Assembly: GCA_947629865.1 (NCBI GenBank)
Contig: CANRFJ010000011.1
Location: 32,985-96,984, forward strand
Origin: an uncultured Lachnospiraceae bacterium
Lineage (GTDB): Bacteria; Bacillota; Clostridia; Lachnospirales; Lachnospiraceae
DNA: 64,000 nucleotides
Direction of reading: 5' to 3'
The translations under genes were made by a program, and so were the position numbers. Below are positions 17,701 to 26,292 of this stretch, one piece after another (position 1 is the first letter of the stretch; every line of letters starts with the position of its first letter). The notes beneath the pieces were generated by a model, which was not told where the DNA came from, made no database searches, and saw only the letters and a list, made by a program, of their open reading frames with translations.

Positions 17701-18120
17701 TTAATGCTTGCTATCGAGAAACCGCATCTTATTTTCCTTCGAATCGCGCAGGGTGCGCCGGGGCGTCTCCTTCGGCTGATCCAGTCCGGCCGCATGGCTG
17801 AATTCGTTCTGACGTTCCAGTTTGCATTTGTCACAATACCGGCCCGTCTTGATCATGGCGCCGCAGGACTCGCAGGGAATCCCTATGGGAGAATCACTGG
17901 AAAATACCAGCCGTCCCTCTCTTATCCAGCGGTTGATCTGGGACACGCTCACATTCATCTCCTCGGAAATCGTATGGATCTCCGCTTCCTTGTTCTCCCG
18001 TATGTATTTCTTTACCTCCATAAATTTTTCTTCCAGTTTTTTCTGGCAGGCAGGACAAATCCTCTCGCCTCTGATGTAGTTGAACAGTTTTCCACACGAT
18101 CTGCAAGTAATAATCTCCAT
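17701..18120 (-). CDS. yvyF: YvyF-type flagellar operon protein (zinc-ribbon)
   Basis: 139 residues. It opens with a CxxC zinc ribbon (ITCRSCGKLFNYI, ICPACQKKLE), then a helix-turn-helix-like central part (ISEEMNVSVSQINRWIREGRL) and a second zinc ribbon (CESCGAMIKTGRYCDKCK). This matches the Firmicutes flagellar operon protein YvyF, which in Bacillus lies right after comFC and before flgM. Here it follows comFC, but no flgM follows because the next gene is convergent. Possibly a regulator of late flagellar genes; experimental function is thin. Confidence 0.85.
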   Translation of the reverse strand: MEIITCRSCGKLFNYIRGERICPACQKKLEEKFMEVKKYIRENKEAEIHTISEEMNVSVSQINRWIREGRLVFSSDSPIGIPCESCGAMIKTGRYCDKCKLERQNEFSHAAGLDQPKETPRRTLRDSKENKMRFLDSKH

Positions 18121-18142
18121 CGCTGAAACCTCCTTTTATCAC

Positions 18143-18844
18143 CTAATAGTCTCTGCCGATGCAAAGACAGGCAGAATATATCTCTCGGACGCCCAGGCTC
18201 CGAATCACATCCGCGCACGCATCCAGGGTGGCTCCTGTGGTGTAAATATCATCTACCAGCAGCACCCGGCGGCACTGTGACAATTCGCCGCTGAACGCAT
18301 CACGGACGGCAAAAGCTTCCTGAAGGTTATGTCTCCGCTCACGGTTGTCCAGCCCCTTCTGCGGGCGAGTCGGGCGAAGACGAATCAACGCGTCCGGCAG
18401 TACCTCAATCCCTGTCCGGTCGCCTATGGCCTCCGCCAGTCTGACCGACTGGTTAAAACCGCGAAACCATCTTTTGCGCCAGTGCAGCGGCACGGGGATT
18501 ATCCTCTCCGGATTCCAGCGCGCGAGCAATCCGCCCCAGCGCGCCAAAAATTCCTCCGCATAAAATTCACTGTCCGCCACACAGCCTGTATTCTTGAAAT
18601 CCGCCATGGCTTTCTTCATATCTTTATTGTATATCCAGACGGCTCTCCCCTGTGTCAGGCTGCCATTTCTTCCGCGGCAGTCCACGCAGTATTCTGTCTC
18701 CGGATTCATAACCGGTTTCCCACACCGCAGGCACAGCGGCTCCCTGACTACAGGAAGTTTGCGCCGGCAGGCGCCGCAGACGCCCTGCGTCCTGTCCCGC
18801 AACAACTCGCCGCATAAAATGCACTTCTCCGGAAATAAAAACAC
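18143..18844 (-). CDS. comFC: ComF-family phosphoribosyltransferase-like protein
   Basis: 233 residues from GTG 18844, six bases after AGGAGG. Two CxxC pairs in the N-terminal half (CILCGELL, VCGACRRKL, CLRCGKPV, YCVDCRGR) form the zinc finger of ComFC. The C-terminal PRT domain has PVPLHWRKRWFRGFNQS and the PRPP loop VLLVDDIYTTGATLDA. In transformable bacteria ComFC acts in uptake or processing of incoming single-stranded DNA. It lies between recD2 and yvyF, an arrangement partly shared with the Bacillus comF locus. Confidence 0.93.
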   Translation of the reverse strand: MFLFPEKCILCGELLRDRTQGVCGACRRKLPVVREPLCLRCGKPVMNPETEYCVDCRGRNGSLTQGRAVWIYNKDMKKAMADFKNTGCVADSEFYAEEFLARWGGLLARWNPERIIPVPLHWRKRWFRGFNQSVRLAEAIGDRTGIEVLPDALIRLRPTRPQKGLDNRERRHNLQEAFAVRDAFSGELSQCRRVLLVDDIYTTGATLDACADVIRSLGVREIYSACLCIGRDY

Positions 18845-18888
18845 CCCACCCCTCCTGTTCTTCTATATGTCTATCATGCCAAAAAACT

Positions 18889-21135
18889 TTACATTTTGCA
18901 ACCCTTTTTTTCTTCCATTTCCATAATTCTTTCCGCCAGGGAGGAATAGCGCAGCTGCTCGGACTGATTGCGTATCATATTCCTCACTGTCTCCCGACTT
19001 CCCACGATTGTGACGCACTGTCTGCCCCTAGTCACCGCCGTATACAATACGTTCCGGTTCATCAGCGGGCGGGGGCCCGCCAGGAGCGGCAGCACCACGG
19101 CCGGATATTCGCTCCCCTGAGACTTATGTATCGTGATGGCATAGGCCAGATCCAGCTCGTCCATATTTCCCTGAGCATACGTCACATACCTCTCCTCGTC
19201 GAAGCAGACCGTCATTTCCCGATTCAGCAGATCGATCTGTGCAATCCTGCCGCAGTCCCCATTGAATACTCCGGTTCCCTCCTCGATTGGCATACCCGCA
19301 TAGCCGCGGACTTCCCATTTCAACTGATAATTATTCTTCATCTGCATGACCTTGTCCCCTTCCCGAAACAGGACGCCGTGGCTCTCAATCTGATTTTTCT
19401 GAGGGCTCTCCGGATTGAGGTATTTCTGCAGGACTTCATTGCATCGGTACACCCCCAGTTCTCCCTTTTTCATTGGCGTCAGCACCTGGACGTCAAAGGG
19501 CGTGCAGTTTGTGTAGACGGGCATTTTATCCCTCACAAGCCACAGCATCACCTCCAGTACGCCATGGCTGTCCTCCCGCTTCAGGCAGAAGAAATCCCGA
19601 CTCTTATTGTCCAGTGAAATCTCCTCTCCGTCATGTATCCGGTGGGCGTTGACAATAATGTCGCTCTCCGCTGCCTGCCGGAAGATTCGGGACAGTTTGA
19701 CTACATTGAAACAGTGGGAGCGGATTATGTCCTTTAAGACATTGCCCGGCCCCACACTGGGCAGCTGATTCACATCACCGACCAGAATCAGGCGCGTCCC
19801 CACAGCCACTGCCTTGAGAAGGCTGTGGAACAAATATATGTCCACCATGGACATCTCGTCTATAATCACCACGTCCGTCTCCAGCGGATTCCACTCGTTC
19901 CGCCCAAACAGCTCCGCCTGCATCTTCTCCGCATCGTCCGAACCCTCCAGGAGAGCGCCGTTGTATTCCAACAGCCGGTGAATGGTCTGCGCCTCGCACC
20001 CCGTGGCCTCAGACATCCGCTTTGCCGCACGACCGGTGGGGGCCGCCAGCAGAATGTCCATTCCCTCCTCCTGCAGACACCGGATAATCATGTTAATCGT
20101 CGTCGTCTTCCCCGTGCCAGGCCCTCCGGTAAGTATCAAAAGGCCACTGTCCATGGCCTCTCTCACCGCCATGCGCTGCTGCTCGTCCAGGACAATATCC
20201 GCCTTTTTTTCCATTTCCCTTATCAGCCTGTCGTTCCCCTCGCCCCTGCGCCCTATCGAAACATGCAGATCCAGGAGCATACGGGCGCAGTTTAACTCCG
20301 CGTAATAGAGGGCGGGCAGATAGACATTCCTCTCCTCCGTCATGCGCACAGACTTGTCCGCCTCCATCTGTTCCAGCGCCGTATAGACCATCTCCGGCGA
20401 TACCTCCAGACGGTATACCGCCTCCTGAATCAAAAGCTTTTCCGGCATATACACATAGCCCTCACCCGCTCCGCTGTTGAGTACATAGAGAATCCCCGCC
20501 CGAATCCTCTGTTCCGAATCCATGGCAAAGCCGCTCTTTCTGGCAATCTCATCGGCGATCCGGAACCCCACGCCCGTTATGTCCTCCGCCAGGCGGTAGG
20601 GATTCTCCCGAACGACGCCATATAACTCCGTCCCGTAGGTCTGATAAATCTTCACGGCCAGATGATTGGAGATCCCGTACTGCTGGAGAAAAATCATGGC
20701 GCTGCGCATCTCCCGCTTCTCCTCAAACTGCACAGCTATACTGACGGCCTTTTTCTCGCTGATGCCCTTGACCTCCGCCAGACGCTCCGGCTCCTTCTCA
20801 ATAATCTCAAAGGTCTTGTCGCCAAACTTTTCCACGATGCGCGCAGCCAGTCCTCCCCGTATACCCGCAATCGCCCCTGAGGACAGGTAGCGCAGCATAG
20901 ACGTCGTATCGTCCGGCTCCTGTATGTCATAGGAAGTCACCTTCAACTGCTCCATATAAACCGGATGATGCACCATTTCCCCTCGGACGCAGACATACTC
21001 GCCCTCATTGATAAAGGGAAAATTACCAACGCAGGTCTCCGTCTCTCCGTCGCCGCCCTCCAGTTCAAATACCGTATATCCGTTCTCCACATTGCGGAAA
21101 ATAATATGGGCCACATACCCCTTCCGTTCCTCCAT
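18889..21135 (-). CDS. recD2: RecD2 ATP-dependent DNA helicase
   Basis: 748 residues. The N-terminal OB-like domain and helix-hairpin-helix region (LAEVKGISEKKAVSIA, about 110-200) identify RecD2, not RecD of RecBCD. Walker A is GGPGTGKTTT (about 338), Walker B is VVIIDEMSMVD, and the C-terminal motif VI block reads AYAITIHKSQGSEYPAV followed by LYTAVTRGR. RecD2 is a 5'-3' helicase involved in mismatch repair and fork maintenance. It is upstream of comFC on the same strand, with 44 bases between. Confidence 0.95.
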   Translation of the reverse strand: MEERKGYVAHIIFRNVENGYTVFELEGGDGETETCVGNFPFINEGEYVCVRGEMVHHPVYMEQLKVTSYDIQEPDDTTSMLRYLSSGAIAGIRGGLAARIVEKFGDKTFEIIEKEPERLAEVKGISEKKAVSIAVQFEEKREMRSAMIFLQQYGISNHLAVKIYQTYGTELYGVVRENPYRLAEDITGVGFRIADEIARKSGFAMDSEQRIRAGILYVLNSGAGEGYVYMPEKLLIQEAVYRLEVSPEMVYTALEQMEADKSVRMTEERNVYLPALYYAELNCARMLLDLHVSIGRRGEGNDRLIREMEKKADIVLDEQQRMAVREAMDSGLLILTGGPGTGKTTTINMIIRCLQEEGMDILLAAPTGRAAKRMSEATGCEAQTIHRLLEYNGALLEGSDDAEKMQAELFGRNEWNPLETDVVIIDEMSMVDIYLFHSLLKAVAVGTRLILVGDVNQLPSVGPGNVLKDIIRSHCFNVVKLSRIFRQAAESDIIVNAHRIHDGEEISLDNKSRDFFCLKREDSHGVLEVMLWLVRDKMPVYTNCTPFDVQVLTPMKKGELGVYRCNEVLQKYLNPESPQKNQIESHGVLFREGDKVMQMKNNYQLKWEVRGYAGMPIEEGTGVFNGDCGRIAQIDLLNREMTVCFDEERYVTYAQGNMDELDLAYAITIHKSQGSEYPAVVLPLLAGPRPLMNRNVLYTAVTRGRQCVTIVGSRETVRNMIRNQSEQLRYSSLAERIMEMEEKKGCKM

Positions 21136-21241
21136 GCCGTCCCTCTTTCCGCCGGAAACACACCGATCGGTGCAAAATCCGGCTACCGAAAAACAGGCGG
21201 TGCACTTCCGGCTCCGCCTGTTTCCATTTTTTTACTAGGCC

Positions 21242-21583
21242 TTACGAATTGTTCTGAATAGATTTATACAACTGCTCTGCAATGCCAAAGCCCTGTCCGC
21301 TGTTCACCATGCGCTCTGAAATCTCCTGCAGGTAATTATCAGAGAACATATCCACATACTGTCCGCTGCTGTCATCGTCCTCATCATCCGAGAACACCTT
21401 TGCCGTCTCCTCCATCGTCTTAAACATCTGCTGGATCATATAGGCCTCAAACTGCTTGCAGGCATCTAACGTCTCCTCGTCTGTATCCGCATCCTGAATC
21501 TTATTTGTCAGCCGGTCTGCCGCCGCATCGACAGCATCTGCCGGATAGGTATTCAAATATGTATTTTCAATCGACATAGACAT
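21242..21583 (-). CDS. flgJ: FlgJ-like rod-binding protein (no muramidase domain)
   Basis: 113 residues corresponding to the N-terminal rod-binding domain of FlgJ: LDACKQFEAYMIQQMFKTMEET and YLQEISERMVNSGQGFGIAEQLY. The peptidoglycan-cleaving C-terminal domain of enterobacterial FlgJ is absent, as is usual in Firmicutes. It assists assembly of the flagellar rod. It lies downstream of flgG in the mbl-flgF-flgG-flgJ series. Confidence 0.88.
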   Translation of the reverse strand: MSMSIENTYLNTYPADAVDAAADRLTNKIQDADTDEETLDACKQFEAYMIQQMFKTMEETAKVFSDDEDDDSSGQYVDMFSDNYLQEISERMVNSGQGFGIAEQLYKSIQNNS

Positions 21584-21675
21584 TCTATCACCTCATTATC
21601 ATTTTAATCCCCATTCCGGAGCGTTTTCGCGAAAAATAACTGGCAGGCTATTTCTCACACTACAAACGCCCGCTA

Positions 21676-22485
21676 TCAGGAGCGCAGGTTGTTGGCCTGC
21701 TGCAACATCTCGTCCGAGGCCCTGATTGCTCTGGAATTCATCTCATACGCCCTCTGTGCAATAATCATATTTACCATCTCGTCTGCCGCCTGGACGTTGG
21801 AGCTCTCCAGATAGCCGGAGACGATTTTGGCGTCCAGATCGCCCGCCGTATAAATCGTCGGCTCGCCTGAGGCCGCCGTCTCTAAATAATTTGAGCCGGA
21901 GCCCTTCTCAAGGCCGGACGCATTCGGGAAATAGGCAAGGCCAACCTGAATCCCCACATACTGCTGATTGCCTGCGGCATCGGGATATGTCAGCCTTCCC
22001 GCCTGATCGATCTCCAGCTCCGTGGCCCGGTAATCGCCGGACAGCACAATCGGATTTCCGTTGACATCCAGCACCGGACGGCCGCTTGTATCTGTGAGAG
22101 CCAGTCCATCCGACATCACAGACACATTGAAATGTCCGTTCCGCGTGTAGGCCGTACTCCCGTCCTCCAACTGCACCATGAAAAATCCGTTGCCCTGAAT
22201 CGCATAGTCAAACTCTCCGTTGGATGCATTTAAATTGCCCTGGGTAAAGTCCGAGGAAATCGAACCAACCCTCACGCCGAGTCCGACCTGCGCGCCCACC
22301 GGCTTTGGTTCCCCCGTAGTCGTAGTCGATACCCTCTGTAAATTCTGGTATATAAGCGTCTTAAAATTCGCCGCCTGCGTCTTGTACCCTGTGGTACTGA
22401 TATTTGACAGGTTGTTTGCTATCGTATCCAAATTGGTCTGCTGCCCGATCATTCCGCTGGCAGCCGTCCATAATGCACGCATCAT
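21676..22485 (-). CDS. flgG: Flagellar basal-body rod protein FlgG
   Basis: About 270 residues from ATG 22485 (after GGAGGTAATG). It opens with MRALWTAASGMIGQQTNLDTIANNLSN (split by the usual ANNLSN motif), has GEFDYAIQGNGFFMVQ in the middle and ends with the family helix VNMIIAQRAYEMNSRAIRASDEMLQQ. It forms the distal rod of the flagellum. The Bacillus equivalent in this position is FlhP. It is the second of two rod paralogues here. Confidence 0.93.
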   Translation of the reverse strand: MMRALWTAASGMIGQQTNLDTIANNLSNISTTGYKTQAANFKTLIYQNLQRVSTTTTGEPKPVGAQVGLGVRVGSISSDFTQGNLNASNGEFDYAIQGNGFFMVQLEDGSTAYTRNGHFNVSVMSDGLALTDTSGRPVLDVNGNPIVLSGDYRATELEIDQAGRLTYPDAAGNQQYVGIQVGLAYFPNASGLEKGSGSNYLETAASGEPTIYTAGDLDAKIVSGYLESSNVQAADEMVNMIIAQRAYEMNSRAIRASDEMLQQANNLRS

Positions 22486-22515
22486 AAGCATTACCTCCAC
22501 ATTATATATGTATTA

Positions 22516-23292
22516 TTATTGCAGTCTGCCGACCTGGTTGACCGCATGGTCTAACATCGTATCATACGATCGTATCACTTTCTGATTCGCCTCATAAGCC
22601 CTGGTAATAGCGATCAGGTTCACCATCTCGCTCACCGCCTGGACATTGGACTGCTCCGTGTACCCCTGTATCACTTCTGCCACTGCCTCCTTCGTAGTGG
22701 CTCCCGCTACCGGTTCATACATGGTATCGCCATATTTTTTCAGATAATCGTAATCCTCAAAATCTACGATCTGCAGGGTATCGATTACCTGTCCGTCGGC
22801 TGTAATCACACCGTCGGGAGAAATGCTCACCGACCTGGCGGACGGATCAATCGTTATATCGCCGCCCAGCCCCTGAATCGGATTGCCGTCTGCGTCCACC
22901 AGAAGGCCGTCCTTCGTCAGCATAAACTGTCCGTTGCGCGTGTAGCGGGTGTGCGTCTCACCGGCTTTGTCCGTGACATGAACCGTGAAGAACCCGCTCC
23001 CGCCCAGGGCGACATCAAACCTCTCGCCCGTCTCACGCAGAGAACCCTGGTCATAGCTTGTATATACTTCCCCAATCTTCACTCCCAGGCTCAATCTTCC
23101 GATTGCCTGATTGTGATACGCCTGAGATCCATCTCGTATTTTGATTCCGAGCACCTGTTCAAACGCCTGACTGGCTACTTTGTCTTCCTTATAGCCCACG
23201 GTGTCGGCATTGGCCATGTTATTGGATATAACATCCAGCCGTTTCTGCTCATTGACCATCCCTGTCCAGGCAGTGTAAAGACCTCTTAGCAT
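22516..23292 (-). CDS. flgF: Flagellar basal-body rod protein FlgF-like
   Basis: 258 residues, same architecture as the next gene. LRGLYTAWTGMVNEQKRLDVI opens it, ANNM(A)NADTVGYK-type sequence follows, ERFDVALGGSGFFTV is the middle motif and VNLIAITRAYEANQKVIRSYD the C-terminal helix. Corresponds to Bacillus FlhO, which lies directly after mbl as here. A proximal rod component of the flagellum. Confidence 0.9.
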   Translation of the reverse strand: MLRGLYTAWTGMVNEQKRLDVISNNMANADTVGYKEDKVASQAFEQVLGIKIRDGSQAYHNQAIGRLSLGVKIGEVYTSYDQGSLRETGERFDVALGGSGFFTVHVTDKAGETHTRYTRNGQFMLTKDGLLVDADGNPIQGLGGDITIDPSARSVSISPDGVITADGQVIDTLQIVDFEDYDYLKKYGDTMYEPVAGATTKEAVAEVIQGYTEQSNVQAVSEMVNLIAITRAYEANQKVIRSYDTMLDHAVNQVGRLQ

Positions 23293-23340
23293 ACATTACT
23301 CCTTTCACATCTCACCATGTGTATCTGCGCAGAGAGAACA

Positions 23341-24339
23341 TCAGTCCTCCCCGCTTCCTGTGTTGCCGCCCAAAAACTCAACATATTTTCCCGTGCCAAT
23401 GGCAACCGCTGTCATCGGCTCCTCTGCCGTCATCGTGGTGATGCCGGTCTTGGACTCGATCAATTCCTCCAGTCCGTACAGCAGGCTTCCGCCACCCGTC
23501 AGGACAATGCCGCGGTCGGCGATATCCGCCGCCAGCTCCGGCGGCGTCTTTTCCAGAACGCTGTGTACCGCCTCCACGATCTGCGCGGTGGTGTCCTTGA
23601 GCGCCTCCTCTGTCTCCTCAGAGGTAACGGTAATCGTCTTCGGCAGACCTGTCACCAGATTCCGCCCCCTCACGTCTACCGACACGCTCTCCGGACGCGG
23701 GAAGGCAGAGCCGATCCGGATCTTGATATCCTCGGCCGTCCTCTCACCGATCAGCAGATTGTGTTTCTTCCTCATGTAGCGCACGATGGCGTCGTCAAAA
23801 TCGTCTCCTGCGATCTTGATAGAGGTGCTCACAACCGTTCCGCCGAGAGAGATAACGGCGATGTCCGAGGTGCCTCCTCCGATGTCTACGATCATGTTGC
23901 CGCACGGCCTGGCAATGTCAATCCCCGCTCCGATGGCCGCCGCGATCGGCTCCTCGATGATCTTTACATCTCTGGCGCCGGCCTGGAAAGCCGCATCCTC
24001 TACTGCCTTGCGCTCTACCTCTGTCACCTGGCTCGGCACACAGATACTGATTAACGGCTTGCGGAATCTCTGCTTGCCCACTGCTTTGTGGATAAAATAT
24101 TTTAACATCTTCTCCGTCACGGTGTAATCCGATATAACGCCCTGGCGGAGAGGACGGACAGCTACAATATTTCCCGGTGTACGCCCCAGCATCAGGCGCG
24201 CTTCCTCACCGATGGCTTTGATCCTGTTCGTATCCCGGTCAAAAGCCACCACGCTCGGCTCCTTTAACACAACTCCCTTTCCCTTTACATAGACCAGAAT
24301 ACTGGCAGTTCCCAAATCAATTCCTATATCAAAAGCCAC
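23341..24339 (-). CDS. mbl: MreB/Mbl-type rod-shape protein
   Basis: 332 residues from GTG 24339, seven bases after GGAGAAG; the frame continues upstream without a binding site. Actin-fold signatures: DIGIDLGTASILVYVKGKG (phosphate 1), MIVDIGGGTSDIAVISLGG (phosphate 2) and GIVLTGGGSLLYGLEELI (adenosine). Membrane-associated filaments guide lateral wall synthesis. Adjacency to two flagellar rod genes matches the Bacillus mbl-flhO-flhP order, which is the reason for the symbol mbl instead of mreB; mreC and mreD are absent. Confidence 0.9.
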   Translation of the reverse strand: MAFDIGIDLGTASILVYVKGKGVVLKEPSVVAFDRDTNRIKAIGEEARLMLGRTPGNIVAVRPLRQGVISDYTVTEKMLKYFIHKAVGKQRFRKPLISICVPSQVTEVERKAVEDAAFQAGARDVKIIEEPIAAAIGAGIDIARPCGNMIVDIGGGTSDIAVISLGGTVVSTSIKIAGDDFDDAIVRYMRKKHNLLIGERTAEDIKIRIGSAFPRPESVSVDVRGRNLVTGLPKTITVTSEETEEALKDTTAQIVEAVHSVLEKTPPELAADIADRGIVLTGGGSLLYGLEELIESKTGITTMTAEEPMTAVAIGTGKYVEFLGGNTGSGED

Positions 24340-24522
24340 AGTTCTACTTCTCCTTTCTCCATCTCCTGTACTCCATCTCCAAATATACACACGTACCTAA
24401 TCTTATTATAAACGCATTTGAAAATAATTCAAATCCTTTTTGCAAATTTTTTTCAGTTATTCTCCCCCTATTTGTTATATCGTATCAGAACGGCATATCT
24501 TTTACTCCCGTGCGAAATTTTC

Positions 24523-25923
24523 TCATGTGACGTCTTCCGCCTCGGCCGCCTTCAGCATAATGGCACATTCCACGCGTTTGCGCTGCAGTTCGCAGCCAAT
24601 CTCGTATGGTTTGTTAATATCCCCGCGGCTGTGCCAGGCGTTGGCGGCGCAGCCGCCGCTGCAGTAAAAGCGGGCAAAGCACTGTCTGCACTCCTCCTTG
24701 GCATAGACATTGCACAGTTTGAAGCTGTCGCGCAGATCCGTATTCACGATTCCCTCATATACGCTGCCCAGGCGGAATTTTTCCTCGCCCACAAACTGAT
24801 GGCAGGGGTACAAATCCCCCCAGGGCGTAACCGCCAGGTATTCGGTGCCTGAGCCGCAGCCGGACAACCTCTTATACACACAGGGCCCGCCGCTTAAATC
24901 AATCATATAGTGGAAGAACTGAAAGCCCCGTCCCTCTTTTTTTCTCCGGAGCATTTCCCTTGCCAGCTCATCATAGCCGCGGCAGATCTCCGGTACGTCT
25001 TCCTCCCGGATCGCATAGGGCTCCTCCGGCCCGGCCACCACCGGCTCCACCGATATCTGCTCAAAGCCCTCGTCCGCCAGACTGAGGACGTCCTTGACAA
25101 AATCCAGATTTTCCCTGGTAAACGTCCCTCTCACATAATACCGCGTCTGGTTGCGGCTCTCCGCCACTTTCTTGAATTTGTCCAAAATCAAATCGTAGCT
25201 GCCCGCCCCGTTTTTGAATGGGCGCATACGGTCATGAACCTCCCGCCTCCCGTCAATGCTCAGCACGATATTGTCCATCTCACGGTTGGCAAAGTCTATA
25301 ATGTCATCATTCAGGAGGACGCCGTTCGTGGTGAGGGTAAAGCGGAAATGCTTGTCCCTCTCCTTTTCAAGTTTCCTGCCGTAGGCAACTATTTCCTTCA
25401 CCACCTCTATATTCAGAAGGGGTTCTCCCCCGAAAAAATCCACCTCCAGGTTCCGGCGGCTTCCGGAATTTTCCACCAGAAAATCCAGGGCCTTTTTCCC
25501 CACCTCTGAACTCATCAGCGAGCGGTCTCCCTGATACTCCCCTTCTCCGGCAAAACAGTACCGGCAGGCCAGGTTGCAGTCGTGGGCAATGTGCAGGCAC
25601 AACGCCTTAACTACCGTCTGGCGTTTTTTGAAATCGATTACCGGCTCCCGGTACACGTCCTGCGCATACAGAGAGCCCTCTTTCTCTAACGTCTTCAAGT
25701 CATCGAAGATCTCCCGTATATCCTGTTCTGTGATATTTTCCTTCTTATATTTATCTGTAAGTGCGTCGGATATCTCCCGGAATTTTTCCTCCCGGTATCT
25801 GTCCGCATCGTCCTCGTCCAGCATAGAGAGCACGTCGTATACCACGTCGTCTACCAGATGGACGGAGCCGCTGTTGACGTCCAGCACAATATTATATCCG
25901 TTGTTTTTATATTGATGTATCAT
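24523..25923 (-). CDS. scfB: SCIFF peptide radical SAM maturase
   Basis: 466 residues. An N-terminal peptide-binding (RRE-like) part precedes the radical SAM core with CNLACRYC (Cys 116, 120, 123) binding the SAM cluster. A C-terminal SPASM region with many cysteines (SGCGSGTEYLAVTPWGDLYPC, CNVYAKEECRQCFARFYCSGGC) binds auxiliary clusters. This is the thioether-forming maturase that links cysteine sulfurs to alpha carbons in its six-cysteine precursor. The precursor gene is 83 bases upstream on the same strand, confirming the pairing. Confidence 0.95.
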   Translation of the reverse strand: MIHQYKNNGYNIVLDVNSGSVHLVDDVVYDVLSMLDEDDADRYREEKFREISDALTDKYKKENITEQDIREIFDDLKTLEKEGSLYAQDVYREPVIDFKKRQTVVKALCLHIAHDCNLACRYCFAGEGEYQGDRSLMSSEVGKKALDFLVENSGSRRNLEVDFFGGEPLLNIEVVKEIVAYGRKLEKERDKHFRFTLTTNGVLLNDDIIDFANREMDNIVLSIDGRREVHDRMRPFKNGAGSYDLILDKFKKVAESRNQTRYYVRGTFTRENLDFVKDVLSLADEGFEQISVEPVVAGPEEPYAIREEDVPEICRGYDELAREMLRRKKEGRGFQFFHYMIDLSGGPCVYKRLSGCGSGTEYLAVTPWGDLYPCHQFVGEEKFRLGSVYEGIVNTDLRDSFKLCNVYAKEECRQCFARFYCSGGCAANAWHSRGDINKPYEIGCELQRKRVECAIMLKAAEAEDVT

Positions 25924-26006
25924 ATCTGACCTCTCACATGGAATGAGGACTAAACCGGCGTCGTCACACCGGTCAGCCCTCCATTGCTCATCTGAATATT
26001 CCTTTA

Positions 26007-26147
26007 TTATTTATTCTCGCAGGTCTGATTTCCCACCGTACAGGACGTCTTGCAGGCAGACTGACAAGATGTCTGACACTCGCCGCACCCGCCCTTCTTC
26101 ACAGTATCCTTCAGATTCTTTGTAGTTAATGTCTTAATTCTTTTCAT
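26007..26147 (-). CDS. scfA: SCIFF ribosomal peptide precursor (46 aa)
   Basis: 46 residues, ATG 26147 after GGAGG. The leader MKRIKTLTTKNLKDTVKKG is nearly invariant in the SCIFF family ('six cysteines in forty-five'). The core holds the six cysteines spaced C..C...C...C...C......C (GGCGECQTSCQSACKTSC..., then TC near the end). SCIFF peptides occur across Clostridia and are modified by the neighbouring radical SAM enzyme; their biological role is unknown. Too short for default gene finding, so easily missed. Confidence 0.95.
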   Translation of the reverse strand: MKRIKTLTTKNLKDTVKKGGCGECQTSCQSACKTSCTVGNQTCENK

Positions 26148-26237
26148 CTTTGCCTCCATTTCAACGCAGTTCTCATAACCTCTTTTATTTTCTCCGCGTA
26201 CATCCTGCCGGGCGGCATGGAAATACGGGCTCTTTTT

Positions 26238-26266
26238 ATTGTAGCATACTATGGCATTTTTGTAAA
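26238..26266 (-). promoter_or_regulatory. Promoter of the SCIFF gene
   Basis: Minus strand TTTACA (26266-26261), 17 bases, TACAAT (26243-26238); about 90 bases before the SCIFF start. Confidence 0.65.
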
Positions 26267-26292
26267 CTGCCCGTTGGCGTTTTATGATTTCG

